Origin: Stenogyne calaminthoides
Taxonomy: Eukaryota > Streptophyta > Magnoliopsida > Lamiales > Lamiaceae
Length of the DNA: 64,000 nt
Direction of reading: 5' to 3'
Assembly (NCBI GenBank): GCA_037126765.1
Contig: JBBCBC010000007.1
Coordinates: forward strand, 21,957,667 to 22,021,666
The position numbers and the translations under genes are program-made. This document shows, piece by piece, positions 33,401 through 46,062 of this stretch. Every line of letters begins with the position of its first letter. The stretch's first letter is position 1. The notes beneath the pieces were generated by a model. The model was not told where the DNA came from. It saw only the letters and a program-made list of their open reading frames with translations, and did no database searches.

Positions 33401-35627
33401 TATTAGGACATATAAGTAATACTGATGCAGAACAACATAGGAAAGATGACTATCTTTTGACTTCCTCTAGACCTTCAACAAAATTATACCTTGGATTTTC
33501 TTGAAAATCACTGTTGAATGTTACAAGTCCAAAGTGATTATTTCTATATTAGTATCCAAGAGTGCTTTTATTTTTCAACTAATGCAAAAGTTTAGTTTAT
33601 CGACCACTGTAATTCACAATTCAGATTATACTTTGAAAGTTGAAAAAATATGGGGTTTGAAGTGATTAGTGAACTATGAGAGTTTGGTATTCATGCTTTC
33701 CGATACCCTACTTTGATATGGAGAAAAAGTGAGAATGGAAAGACCTATTGATAGGAAGTTAGTGAATCAATAAAAAAACTTATGGCATGTAATCTACACT
33801 CGTAGCTACTGTTCTGAGATTATATTGTCATTAAATTTGCAATGAGCAGGAAAAAACTGGAGGCAAAATTATATTCAATAGGGGTGGTGTCATATACCTC
33901 TTTCGTGGGAGAAACTACAACTATAAATCTCGACCTCGCTTCCCTCTCATGTTGTGGAAACCTATCACCCCAGTGTACCCAAGGCTGATTCGAAAGGTTC
34001 CCGAGGGTTTGACTTTAGAAGAAGCAAATGATATGCGGAAAAAGGGATGTGATCTAATTCCAATACGAAAGCTTGGTATGCAATTGTATTTACTAATTTT
34101 TCCTGTGAATTGTGAATAATGAAAATGGATATTTGTACAGATGTGCACTGATTTCCTGCTAATATATCATTTGTGTATACTTGTGTTTGCAGCTAAGAAT
34201 GGTGTTTATTGTGACCTCGTAAAAAATGTGAGAGAAGCATTTGAAGCCTGTGAACTAGTACGAATAAACTGTCAGGGATTGAATCCAAGCGACTTCAAAA
34301 AAATAGGTGGCAAACTCAGGGTATGTATCATGTGCAACCAATAGACATGTAGGTAGCGTTTGGATTGGCAGATACGATGAACCAGATATGGGATTCATAG
34401 AAAATAAGTACTCCCTTGTTTTCACTATGACTGTCGTTTTAGAGAAAAAAATATTCCAAAATATCTGCCGCATTTTGAAGGGAATTTTTCTTTCCCAGTG
34501 TAATTACCCTTTTCTTATTGTTTGTGATACATGAACATCAATGGTTAATTGATAATATGTAAAAAGGGTGTATTAGTTATTTTATACAAATAATTATAGG
34601 TGTTAACTGACTTTCTTAATTTATGTGAAACACTAAAAAATGACGGTTTGTAAGCTTTTTTTGTTGATCCCCTGTTTTTTATTTGCAGGACCTTGTTCCC
34701 TGTGTACTATTATCGTTTGAATTTGAACACATACTCATATGGAGAGGACGAGAATGGAAATACTCAATCCAACCTAATGTGAGTTTGAATGGATCACAAG
34801 TAGATAAAAGTGATTTTGTAGCTTCAGGACTATCAGCAGCGCCATCTTCAAGTGTTCCAAACTTGAGCATCTTAGAGACAACATTCGATGATCTCGAATC
34901 AAACTTATCCTCTAATAATGGCAACGAGGAATCCCCACAAGCTAGTATATTGACTTCATCAACCTTATCATCTTCTAATGGCAATCAGGAATCCCCGAAA
35001 ACTAGTATATCGACTGTATTTGGGGCAGAGGATATTGCATCTAGTGAATCTGCTTCCTCATTTGTGGATTCTCATGAAGCTACTACAGAGAAGATTATAG
35101 ATGAATCTTTGATGTCTTCTGTTTCTAGTGATAATCTCCCATTAGAACTCAGTCGAGCAGTTGAAAGTGACGCAATGTTGGATGGTTTAGTGGAATCACA
35201 AATCACACTTGAGAACACTGAGCAGATGAGCTTAAATGAGGTTTGTACGGAGGGAATAATGCAACTTAGGAAAGAAGCAGTTGAAAATGGGATGGCAGTT
35301 GTGTTAGATGATGATAGCTTAGATGGTGACAGTGTTTTTAAGAAGGCTGTTGCTTTTGGTAAGACTGCTCCAACAGGGCCCATTTTCCGTCATCACAGAC
35401 CCAAGAAGTTAGGAGTTGAGAAAGTCAAGGAAAACGATTGTGATGGTTCAGATTTGGGGGTGAAGGATGCTTCAGTGGTTACAGGGACAGATATTGTTTC
35501 TCGTGGGAGAGATGAAGGAAAGTGTCGTCGCAGAAACCAGAAAATGGAAGATATTAAAGGAGATTTTCTCAACGTCGTTCCACAGGGGAATTTGAGAGTC
35601 GATGAACTCGCTAAGTTGTTAGCTTAG
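30446..35627 (+). CDS. CAF1: CRS2-associated factor 1-like, chloroplast group II intron splicing factor
   Basis: Five exons: 30446-31241, 31682-31809, 33850-34075, 34193-34320, 34689-35627. All junctions are GT-AG and the sum is 2217 nt, 738 codons plus stop. The N-terminus is a likely plastid transit peptide, then EIRFSRWNNANA and KKSKYSK, as in CAF proteins. CRM domain 1 lies at about residues 240-345 (GRDGLTHNMLDNIHALWKRR, VCTVDMDNVC, GGVIYLFRGRNY) and CRM domain 2 at about 360-460 (KNGVYCDLVKNVREAFEACE, then PCVLLSFEFEHILIWRGREW). CRM domains bind RNA; CAF proteins join CRS2 to splice subsets of chloroplast group II introns. Length and the C-terminal LRVDELAKLL end favour CAF1 over the shorter CAF2. 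A Met 27 nt upstream in frame (30419) is an alternative start. The acidic tail contains a 60-bp tandem duplication. No lesion was seen. Confidence 0.87.
32473..32782. mobile_element. Tourist-like (PIF/Harbinger) MITE in CAF1 intron 2
   Basis: It starts GGGTGTGTTTGTTTTGG and ends with the inverse of GGGTATGTTTATTTTGG, with TTA on both sides (32470-32472 and 32783-32785). The arms consist of GGGTTTTAAAA-like words. Confidence 0.8.
34906..35025 (+). repeat. 60-bp in-frame tandem duplication in CAF1 exon 5
   Basis: AATGGCAACGAGGAATCCCC and AATGGCAATCAGGAATCCCC start exactly 60 nt apart, followed by similar A(G/A)CTAGTATAT(T/C)GACT words. This gives two copies of a 20-residue Ser-rich segment, NGNEESPQASI and NGNQESPKTSI, in the non-domain tail. 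Confidence 0.8.
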
Positions 35628-36034
35628 GTCGATGAAAGAGTTATTTATGGCTTATTTAAACAAGTTTTACATTGCAATTCGTTTGTGTATTTTCAAACAG
35701 TATTTGTTGTTTCATAAAATTTACTTATTGATAGTAATAGTTGTTTAAATAAAAAGTATTAATTGTTTTACTATAAAGTGATAGTTGTATGGTAAACTTG
35801 ATTTACACAAGACCAAGTCTCATTGCTATAGTTGTACATTGGTTGGTGTTAATGATTTGAAAATTCAGATGGAACCAGTTGTACAGTAATGCCAATTGTG
35901 ATATTTTACATGGAATTGCTATTTGTTAACAAACATGTCCTATCTGTTTTTTCGTATAAGCATGCATTATGTAGATGAAACAAGATAAATTTGATAAGCA
36001 ATTCATGTATGGGGGAGTACTATAAAGTCACTAA
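35628..36034. other. CAF1 3' flank
   Basis: Probable 3' UTR and downstream AT-rich sequence. AATAAAAAG at about 35748 could serve as a polyadenylation signal. Confidence 0.4.
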
Positions 36035-38132
36035 CAAAATAACTCTAAGGTACATAAAAAAAAAAGTGACTCTAAGGTACAAAAAAGTGGTAAAAAAGTC
36101 TAAGTTGTCATTCTGCCCAATTTTCTGCACTTCTGACATTTTTTTTGCACTTCTGACTCATTTTAACTTTTTGTATTTTAATTTTAAAATTTTAAAAGTC
36201 CAAATTTTTTAATTTACTGAATTAATTAAATTATTAATTAATACAAAATTTTGAATTTTAACACCATAATAATTTTAGTGATTTAATAATTTTAAATTTA
36301 TGCACTTTTCGATCAATTTTATGGTGCATTTTTTTTAAAAATTGTATTTTGGATCAATTTTAAAAAAATTGTATTTGGAAGTCCAAAAAATATGCAATTT
36401 TCAGAAAATATATATTTTTTAAATTTATGCACTTCTGGACTAATTTGGAAGTGCATTTTTTTGTATTTTATGTACTTCTAGACAATTTTTAGAGTGCATT
36501 TTTTTAAATTTATTGATTTGTGAGCCAATTTTGGAGTGCATTTTTTTTGTATTTTGTGTACTTCTAAGCAATTTTTGGAGTGCATTTAAAAAAAATGTAT
36601 TTTGATCAATTTTGAAGTACATTTTTAAAAAAAAAAATTATATTTTAGACTAATTTTGGAGTGCATTTTAAAAAACAAATTGTATTTTGAAGCACAAAAA
36701 TATTCAATTTTTAGAAAATAATTTTTTAAATTTATGTACTTCTGAGCCAATTTGGAAGTACATTTTTTTGTATCTTGTGTACTTTTAGGCAATTTTTAGA
36801 GTGCATTTTTTTTTTTAAATTTATGCACTTCTGGATCAATTTGGGAGTGCATTTTAAAAAAAATTGTATTTTTCCTATAAAAAATTATACTTTCCCTATA
36901 AAAAATTATACATCCCCAAATTTTACAGAAATTGTACTTTCCCTATAAAAAACTAAAAATTAGCAAAAATACATCTTAAAAATCAACAAAAATTACATCC
37001 GTAATCTGCAAAAATACATCTTAAAAATCACCAAAAAATTACAGATCGCTTAAAAATTAATCTGCAAAAATAAACAAGCACACATAATCTAATTAACACC
37101 TAATCTGCAAAAAATAAACAAATTGAAAATACACAAAAATCAACACCCGATCTACAGAAATCCTAATAAACAAAATACACTGAGAAAGTTTGATAAAGTA
37201 ATTAACACCTATCTGCACTCAAAATCAAGCTTTGGAATCTCTAATCGCTCCTCAAAATTCTCCTATTAGGTCGGATTTCAACTTCCTCTGACCCGGATTC
37301 ATTCTTCTACAAAAATCATGGTGTCTACATTCTCAGATCTACAAAAATACAGAAATAAAAATACAGAAAAATAAAAACAAAATAAATAAAAAAACATAAA
37401 AAACGCTTACCATGACCACGCCGCTCGGCTCTGCCACCACCACCGCGTCTCCACCAGACTCATCGTGCACCCTCTTTCCACCGTCGCGCCGCCTCCACCG
37501 CCGCCTTCACCACGCCGCTTCCCCCTCCCCCGAAAACCAGATCCACAGACGCCAAAATCACACTACCCGAAACAACACGCGAACACCGCGGTCCACAGAC
37601 GCCTAAATCGAACGCCTTCACGCCGCCGTCTCCACCATCGCGTCTCCCACAACCACCCCCTCGCTAAAAACATATTCGGTGTGGGCGTCTCCCCCGTCTG
37701 TTTCAAAAACGAGAAAAATACAGAAAAATAAAAAAAAATTCTAAAATGAAAGCGTCGGGTTTTTAGAAAGAGAGCGGTGAGTGGGTGGTGACCGGTGTCG
37801 TGTGTGCGGCGGTGGGAGGCGGTGTCGTGTGGGTGGCGTTTGGAGGTGGTGTCGTGTGGGTGGGAGGAAAAAAATAGAGAGAGAGAGAGAGGGGAGAGGA
37901 AGTGTGAGAAGCAGATTTGTGAGAAATGAGTGACTGAGCGTATTTTGGGCTTAAATTAGGGTTTTTTTTTTTTTTTTTTTTGAATTATGGGTCCAGCTGG
38001 TAGCATGACACAAATGTAAATAAAAATTTAAAGTAAGGGTAAAACAGACTCATTTTGTATCTTAGAGTCACTCCTCAAATTTTTTGTATCTAAGAGTCAC
38101 TTGCTTCTATTTTTTGTACCTTAGAGTCATTA
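36035..38132. mobile_element. MULE-like element with iterated terminal repeats
   Basis: The word TGACTCTAAGGTACAAAAAA occurs twice near the left end (36040-36090) and three times, inverted, near the right end (38050-38130). Between are the repeats at 36300-36890, an A-rich zone, and GC-rich exon-like sequence at 37410-37660 and 37760-37930. No transposase and no clear 9-bp duplication. The resemblance in layout to 11742-15992 suggests one family. Confidence 0.5.
36300..36890. repeat. Degenerate tandem repeat, about 60-70 bp unit
   Basis: The unit is close to ACTTCTGGATCAATTTGGGAG followed by TGCATTTTTTT and A/T-rich filler. Roughly eight to ten imperfect copies are visible. Confidence 0.65.
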
Positions 38133-38204
38133 TTTCTTCATGTATAACATGTCCATATTTTACTTATATTCATTCTTTTAAGAAGATTACCACTCTAATT
38201 TGAT

Positions 38205-38360
38205 TTAGGTCAATGCACCAGTTGCACAGTGCAATCTCAAGTATATTTTTTAAATGATATTAGTTGATCAATATCAATTGTTTTCACATAATAATATACA
38301 TTATTTACATTGAACAATATTAATTGTGCATCAATTGCACTGTATCATTGATGCATCCAA
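38205..38360. repeat. Short inverted-repeat (MITE-like) sequence
   Basis: CAATGCACCAGTTGCACAGT at the left pairs inversely with ACTGTATCATTGATGCATCC-like sequence at the right. The GTGCA-rich words recur in the intron element at 47233-48359. Confidence 0.4.
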
Positions 38361-39886
38361 GTGTTACTCATTTTTTATTGGAAGAAGTCGGCATAAAAAA
38401 GGACTAGAAAAAGCATGCACAGGGTGCGGTAGATGAACTTAATTCTCATAATGCTAAATGTCTGGCGCATGGCCTTGTTTTGTTTATTATATCATCTAAT
38501 TTCTATTATGCTATTTCATTCTGTTGGAAAACGAGGGTTAGAAATCTACTAACCTCTAATCCAGAATTACAGCGGAATAAATATTGAACCCGGTTGAATT
38601 CTACGTACGACTGGATTCTCTTTGTCCGAAACACAACCACGAGAATTAATTCACGGATTGCTTCCATTGTTCACAATATTAAATGCCCTTTCCATTGAAG
38701 TAGGTGCGTGATGTGTATTCAGTAAATACAAATTTTTATATTTCGGTATCTGTATTTTCACGTTATCGCAGGGAGAGAATTTTCTCTGATGAAGACCAAA
38801 TCTCATTCACTTGGTCAAAAAAAAAAAATTCACGTGATTTTCATATATTTAGAAGTTACCAGTAACTTCTTTTCCATATTATCCACAAATGTGTGGAATA
38901 ATTAAATAATAAATAATAATATTTAATTATTATTATTTAATTTGCTTTCATCTCCCACTCACACATGAAGTTTGAGCCTTGCACTCATCTATTTCACATC
39001 TTTACACCATCACATAACACATTTTCATACAGACAAATAAATCGTGTGACCCTCGAGAATGTGAGTTTTCATACTATATAACGTGTTAATGATATATAGC
39101 AATTCAACCAGTTTTATATGAAGAATTCAAAACTCGTTATACCCCAAAACTCTTTCAGTTAACACAAGTTGACATATCTCTTTCAATCCCTTGAAACTAT
39201 TAGAGCATATTCAACCTTTTATTAGATCTATGTATCCATAATCAAGTTCTCAACTTGATTGCCGATAAATGAACACAATAGAAAGTGTTAATAAAGATGT
39301 CCTTCCTTTCACACAAAAAATCTACAGACTCCAACTATAGCTGCTTTCCTAGACATGTACCGCATTGCTGCATTAATCATAGCTATTGGTAGCATGCTAA
39401 AGTAGCAACACTAAAGTGAAGACTTAGAGATCTAGTAGAAAGTCCTAAGGGTACTTTTATGAGGCTTATCAAAACCTCAAGGCTTCATACAATGAGAAAA
39501 TAGGGATATCTTTCTCATTTCCTTATGGTCAACTTAGCACATGTGATATGAAACACATGTCACGATGTCTTAACTTCCCAGGATGGAAGCATATGTCATT
39601 TTATTTATTTTGACATCGTGTAAATCACAGTTCAAGTGTATCATCGACACTTAACTTGGATTTCCTCCTTCTATTGTCTAGGAATCCGTTGATTTAGCTT
39701 TGTAACAAGTCAAATAGATTCGTGGTAAAATTTATTGCGATTATCTACAATATAATATCATCTCTGCACATACCTCGATGTCAGAGGCGATTGCTCGTAT
39801 GAGAGAGCCAATCAACTTGTCGACATACTATTATATGAACATTTCATATAATTCACAATACATAAATGTTTAGTAACATTAACAAC

Positions 39887-41165
39887 TGTTGGGATATTTT
39901 AGTTTTGATTATTTATGCCAAAACATTATATATTTGTCAACTTGTATTGTTTAAGTTCATCTATACAGGTAACAAGTTGAGGGGGAAGTGAACAAGTTGA
40001 GGGGGAACTGATGTGAAGTTTCCTGAGAAAATAGGCCTGAAGATAAGTGGTCTGAATGGAAAATAGGCCTGAGGAAAAGTGGCCTGAATGGAAGAAGGTC
40101 AAGTCCAAAACATTTGAATGTCGAATGGCTCGAACGAGAAGTTTGAATACGGAAATCTTCAAATCCTCGAGAGAAAAATATTTGAAATCCCGAGAGGAAG
40201 TTCTTTGAAATCTTGAGAGAAAGTATCTTTGAAATCGAAGGGAAGAACGCTGAAATCCTCGAGAGGAAGTATCGATGATTCGTAAAGCCCTGAATGCTGA
40301 CGTGGACCAATCAGAGGCGGTCAACAAGCTTGACAAAAAGCTGCAGAAATTACAGAATAGTATGGATTTGAATGTGACTTTCTCAAACGGTAACATTCAA
40401 ATCCACACTATAAATACAAGCTCTTCCATCAAATTAAGTGTGGAAAAATGTTATAGAGCTAAGAGCCATATACTCAAGCATTCCCACCATAGAACACAAA
40501 TATGTAGATATCCAAAATACATTCAAGAGTGTTCTAAACCCAATCTAAGCAACACATGATATATCCTAAGCTTAGAGAGATTTTCCCAACCTTAGCATCA
40601 AGGCTAAACTATTGTAAGGGAAAATCTCAACCTAGTTGGAGATAACACCAAACCCAAACCCCATTCTTGAGAGAGAATTAGTGGTGAAGTGAGGTAGTTG
40701 AAGAGGCAATCCTGTGGAGGGTGATAAGTCCAGAGGCAATCCCGTGGAGGGAGATAAGTCCAGTGTAGAGGCAATCTCGTGGAGGGTGATAAGTCCAGAG
40801 GCGAACCCGTGAGGGTGATAAGTCCAGTTGAGTGAGAACTCATTAAACATCTGTAGGCAATCCCGTGGAGGGAGATAAGTCCCGTTTGAGTGAGAGCTCT
40901 ATAAATATCTGATTGTACTGTGTTGACTAACACAATAAACTAGTCGAGTGAGTTGAAGGAATTTCCCTGCGGATAAGGGAGAGTGGATGTAGGAGCTTGA
41001 GTCTCCGAACCACTATACTTTGTTGTGTTATTTATTGCTTTATGTTCTTACTTGCCATATGCATTTGGTTATAAGCAAAACACATCGTTTACAAGAAAAA
41101 AATTTAAATAACCATTTCTCCCCCTCCATTTTTTCATAAAATTAAATTATTTTTTGGGACCAACA
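39887..41165 (+). mobile_element. Solo LTR nested in the copia element
   Basis: It starts TGTTGGGATATT and ends GGGACCAACA, flanked by ACAAC on both sides (39882-39886 and 41166-41170). It contains about five imperfect copies of a GGCAATCCCGTGGAGGG-GATAAGTCC unit (about 40700-40890). No internal region is left, so the element was removed by LTR recombination. Confidence 0.85.
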
Positions 41166-41398
41166 ACAACTACTTTGTAGTCCATTTAAATCCATACAAA
41201 CCCAAAATCTTTAAGATGTCTTACACATCTTCTGTAATTAGGTTTGACAACAAATCTGCCAACATTAAGTCAACAGAAATTTATTCAAGAATCACTCTTT
41301 CTTATTTGTAACGTCTTTACAAAGTCAAACTTTTTATGATACTTGGAATCTTTAGAGTAAGTTTTATCTGCTTTGATTAATACGATGAATCATAACAG

Positions 41399-41610
41399 CT
41401 CTCACTGGAGTGTTTGATTTCAAAATCAATCTTTATAGTTCCCACTGGAGTGTTTGATTTCACAATCAATCTTTACAGCTCCCACTGGAGTGTTTGATTT
41501 CACAATCAATCTTTACAGCTCCCACTGGAGTGTTTGATTTTATAATCAATCTTTACAGCTCCCACTGGAGTGTTTGATTTCACAGAGAATCGATATAACT
41601 CCCACTGGAA
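41399..41610. repeat. 59-bp tandem repeat, about 3-4 copies
   Basis: The unit contains CTCCCACTGGAGTGTTTGAT followed by TTCACAATCAATCTTTACAG. It lies just downstream, in minus sense, of the RNase H relic, where linker or 3' non-coding sequence of the element is expected. Confidence 0.8.
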
Positions 41611-41639
41611 TGTCACATACGTCAATGAATCATTATCAA

Positions 41640-41900
41640 CATATCGTTACATATCTCAATTGAGTGCTTACTAATTTCAAATATTTTATGAAAATTCTTA
41701 ACCAAAATATTTATTTGACTGCAGATACACATGCCACAAGTTCAGTTTTAACAGTGGTCAGTGTTATACAGACTTATTTAAAATAATACCACGAGATTGC
41801 TTCATTATTAAGCAAGAATGTATAACTAGAATTTGACTTACTTGCATCTAAATCATAATTCCAGTTAGTGTCTGTATACTCTATAAGTTTAGATTATCTC
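41640..41900 (-). pseudogene. Copia RNase H relic
   Basis: On the minus strand from about 41885 the reading YTDTNWNYDLDASKSNSSYT then EAISW, TVKTELVA and a later W matches the copia RNase H region, which typically reads GY.DADWA.D.D.RKSTSGY, then G.ISW.SK, then TEAEY. Several stops are present. Further relics of the element probably extend to about 44500 but are too decayed to place domains. Confidence 0.65.
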
Positions 41901-44803
41901 CTTGAGATAATAATCTTCAGTGTCCTTCAGATATCTCAAAAACCCCACACACTATCTTTTAGTGTCTCTTTTTGGATTAACTGATATCTGCTAACCAAAC
42001 CAACAACTTAACAAATGTCTGGATGTGCGCACAACTTAGCATACATCAGACATCCAATTGAATTTGTTTATGGTACATTTGACATTTTATCTTTCAGTCT
42101 TTGGACATTCATCATAATTATGTGACTCGTCTTTTTATAACATGAGAATCAACATGTTTTTATGCATTCATTTGATCGTTTTAGAAGTCTTACTACATGA
42201 GTCTGCTAAGACTATCCAAGTAACTTCTTTGAACGATCTTTATGAAGCTTTCACCAAAAGATTCCCATTGTTTCTTTTCAGCTAACAGTGTATCAACATA
42301 TAATCATAGAATTACAGAACTATCTTTGGACCGTTAAACATAAACACAGTGGTCTTTGTCTAACAATGTTACTACAAGACAATCATAGAATGAAATCTCA
42401 AGTACCACTGTTTTGAGGATTTGTTTAAGTTTGTAATTCGACTTCTTCAATTTACAAACATTATCATCTTCTTTGAATTCTCCATTGAGAAAAACAGTAA
42501 TGTCCATTTTTATGTAATTCTAAATCTATACTTGATACTATAGCCAAAAAGTGAACGAATCGAGGTAAATCTCACAACAGATGAAGAAAGTTTAAATACC
42601 CCTTATTGAGTATAATTTTTCCCTACTAAGTGAGCATTTTTAAGATGTGTCCCAATAAAGGATCTACAAGTTTAAAAAAAAACTTGATTTGACTTTATTG
42701 ACTTTATATTATCTTTCATTGTTTTGTTCCATTAGTCTCTTGCATAACGAGATAGAACCTCTCGATCGTCTGTAGGTTCTTCCTCATTCACTAAAGATTG
42801 ATCTAATTTCTGAAAATATAATGAAGGTGTGTCCCTCAATATCATGATGTCTCTCAGACACATGTTTCCTAGAGTATTTTTCAAGATTGAATCTTTGTGA
42901 CATAAATAATTACTCTTATCAAGATCCATTTAATCTTAATGGGTAAACTTTTATCAAATATCACAACATTAAGTAAATCACTCCCACTTGGATCCGATAG
43001 AGAGTGATGATTTCAATCTAAAAATGGTATAGTATTTCAAATACCTCCCCTACTAGGAAATCTTTTTCAGAAAAATTGAAATTATGTGATTTTATCTAAT
43101 GTCTTACTTTGAACTTCTTGATCTCTGATCAATTTGTATCCATTGGATTTAGCATAGTATCTTAGAAGATACATTTCTAAATTCTTTAGACCCTTGTTGG
43201 TCTACAGATACCAAGATTAACAAAAGATCATGTCTTCAACTTTCTAAAGTTCAGATGAAGTTGACTTAATCAACTATGAATAACTTTATTCAATGTGCAG
43301 ACAATCATAAATAACTCATCTTTCCAAAAAAGATAGTTTAAAATTAATTGTCTTGTCATGGATCACGTCATATCCAACAACGTTTATTCCTTCTTTCAGT
43401 TACACCATTGAACAATGGTATATAAGGTTTTGATAATCGTTGGATTATATCATTTTCATTACACAGTTACCTGAACTGCATGGATAAACATTCACGTCCT
43501 CTATTGGTTCTTAAAACCTTTTAAGGTTATGTCTTTTTATTCTCAACCCCATTTAGGTAATGTTTGAAGCAACCCAATGCCTCAAACTTGTGAGAAATTT
43601 CAGACATGTAAAACGTGAAAAATTATCAACTTAAGTAATGAAAAAAACCAGTAAGTTCCATGATTTGCTATTTGACATCAGTAAAATCACACTTATCAAA
43701 ATAAAATAATTGCAATGAAGAATCAACAATCATTGTTTTATCAAATGATTTTCTAATCACTTATGAACAAGACAATGTTCACATTTTGATAACTTGACTC
43801 TTAAAGATAAACTCCATAATTCTTCTTTCGCAAGTCAGTTATTCAAATCTTGCACAATGTGACCAAATCTAGTATGCTAAATGACATCATTTACATAAGC
43901 ATAACTAGAGTAACAAATATTTAGTAATCCATGAATCATCATCATAATACTAAAATAATTGTTCTCTTATAGTAAAAAACCATATAAAACATAAAATAAT
44001 TGTTCAGTACCATAATACACATTGCATATACTATCATAACCATCTCTAATGTAAATTGCAAATCACATCCCAATCATAGAAGAATAGATACAGAGGTGAG
44101 ATCCTTAATGATCTCCAGAGAAAATAAGACATCATGTAGTGTGAAACATTGACCATTGTCAATCTCAAGTTTGCAAGTCCCTAGACTTCAACTCGAAATT
44201 AGTTTCCACATATATTCATCTCGTCCCACTTGGAACATGATGACGATGTAAATAAAATGTCAATTCATCGTTAGTCAATGATCTGCGTTTTCTGAATCTA
44301 TAATCCATAAGGATAAAATTCAGTCATAAATACAGCACCATAGACAATTATGCTAAAACCAAATAATTATAATGAACTTCTTTGTCCCTCTTGGACTCAA
44401 GATATTCATAAGTAAAATTACCAAGCTTGTAGGTCATCTAATTTTCAGTTTTGCATATCTCTTCTTCTTATTCTTCTTAGCATTAGGATTAATTTGAAGT
44501 TTAAAATATTTTGAAATATTGAACGGGACTTTTAAGAAGGGAAATGTGATCTCATTCTGGTAAAGTTCTGGGCATAACTCACGTAGAAAAAGAAACAGAC
44601 AGAGTTCTGTTCATGGAGAATACACATCACATATAATACACAAATCAAAGGGCATTTATATTGTGATTAATGGAATCAATTCGTGTGATTGTGTTTCGGA
44701 CTAAGAGATCCCAGTATGTACATATAATTTAACCGGGCTCTTTCTTCCACTGCAATTCTGGAATAAAGGTTAGTGAATTTCTAACCCGAATTCCAACACA
44801 TTC

Positions 44804-45288
44804 AGCTATAGTTATATGATGCATGCAAATACTCTTCAGGCAATTGTACAGTAAAAAAAGAAAATTTAATATTAAAAGAAGTTAAATATTGTGTGCTTCG
44901 GCAAAATCTCAGCAATTTTTTTTCGCCATTATTGGTATGATATTAATGTAAAAAGTAGTTTGGAGGTATCAGTATCATTTTGTACACATCAATTTGTATT
45001 ATGATATTCCAAATATATAGTTTATTTTTACATAAAAGTAATAAACTAAATATATTTAGTAGGTCTCATGAGCAACAAGAGCACCACACAACTATCATAG
45101 TAAAAATTCACACCCTTCAATTATCACAATTAATACCATTCAATATTATAAGTAATATCTTTTATAGTAAAAAGCCAACACCCTTGAATTATCACAATTA
45201 ATACATTTTAGTAATATAAGTCATACTCCTTAATTAATTTCACAAATTCTTTTCTTAAATTTGTTCACTATATTCTTTCCATTAATTA
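44804..45288. other. No recognisable feature
   Basis: AT-rich intergenic sequence with a direct repeat of AATTATCACAATTAATAC words near 45118 and 45186. Confidence 0.4.
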
Positions 45289-45291
45289 ATA

Positions 45292-45433
45292 CTCCTTCTG
45301 TCCCAAAATTATTTACCCCTTTTAAAAAAATGGTCCGTCACAATATTTTAAAATCACATATTAAAAACTACTCCCTTTGTCCCGATTAAAAACTCATATT
45401 AAAAGCAAATGGGTAGATAATTTTGGGATGGAG
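45292..45433. mobile_element. Stowaway-type MITE, partial
   Basis: It starts CTCCTTCTGTCCCAAAATTA after TA and ends with the inverse of CTCCATCCCAAAATTATCTA. A second, truncated CTCCCTTTGTCCC start at about 45372 suggests nesting or recombination. Confidence 0.6.
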
Positions 45434-45886
45434 AACTCGTTTGTTATGTGGGAAAAGAAAGGAAAAGAACGGAAAACATATCATATCATACTTTTTCAAG
45501 TGTTTGTTATGTTTGATGTCTTTTCACTTAGGCCCGAAGACCCCCATTTCTTTTTCCCATTTTCACATGATTATGCATCACATCTAGGAGGTGGTATTTA
45601 TAATACCAAACATTATCCCTTGGTGTTAATTGACCTAAATAACCCTGTTTTAATTCATTGTGGGAAAAATATATGTAACAAGGGGGTATAATAGTCAAAT
45701 TAATATTTATCAAGTGAATTCTCATGTTTTTATCAATCTTAACAAACGGTTGAAATAAAATAAATCATGATTTGAATACATCATAACAAACACTTGAAAA
45801 GTTAAATATATCACATGAGTAAGTAAAATGTATCACATGATTTCATATCTTTTCATATCTCATACCACTAAACAAACGGGTTAAAT
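45434..45886. mobile_element. MITE with CGTTTGTT ends
   Basis: CTCGTTTGTTATGTGGGAAA at the left and, inverted, CCCGTTTGTTTAGTGGTATG at the right, with GAAAAG words in both arms. Interior non-coding. It abuts the Stowaway. Confidence 0.5.
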
Positions 45887-46062
45887 CCCCTATCCCCTAT
45901 ATTACTAATAGAAAGTTTTTCTTGATGACGTGTCAACTCTACATTGATTTAACTTATGTGTCATTCTAGGAGAAGTTTGGTGTACATGTCATTAAAAATA
46001 AATCCTACATGTCACTAAAAATAAATCCTATGTGTAATTATATTTTTGTATATCTTAAACAA

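Larger units (their letters stand above)
38522..44798 (-). mobile_element. Decayed copia element with inverted LTR-like ends
   Basis: The left end starts TGTTGGAAAACGAGGGTTAG and the right end, inverted, starts TGTTGGAATTCGGGTTAG. Similarity continues about 240 bp inward in inverted orientation, including GTCCGAAACACAA and GTGATGTGTATTC. The perfect 5-bp duplication CATTC flanks it (38517-38521 and 44799-44803). Between the ends lies retroelement debris in minus sense, including the RNase H relic, and a nested solo LTR. Normal LTRs are direct, not inverted, so the structure is unusual. Confidence 0.65.
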
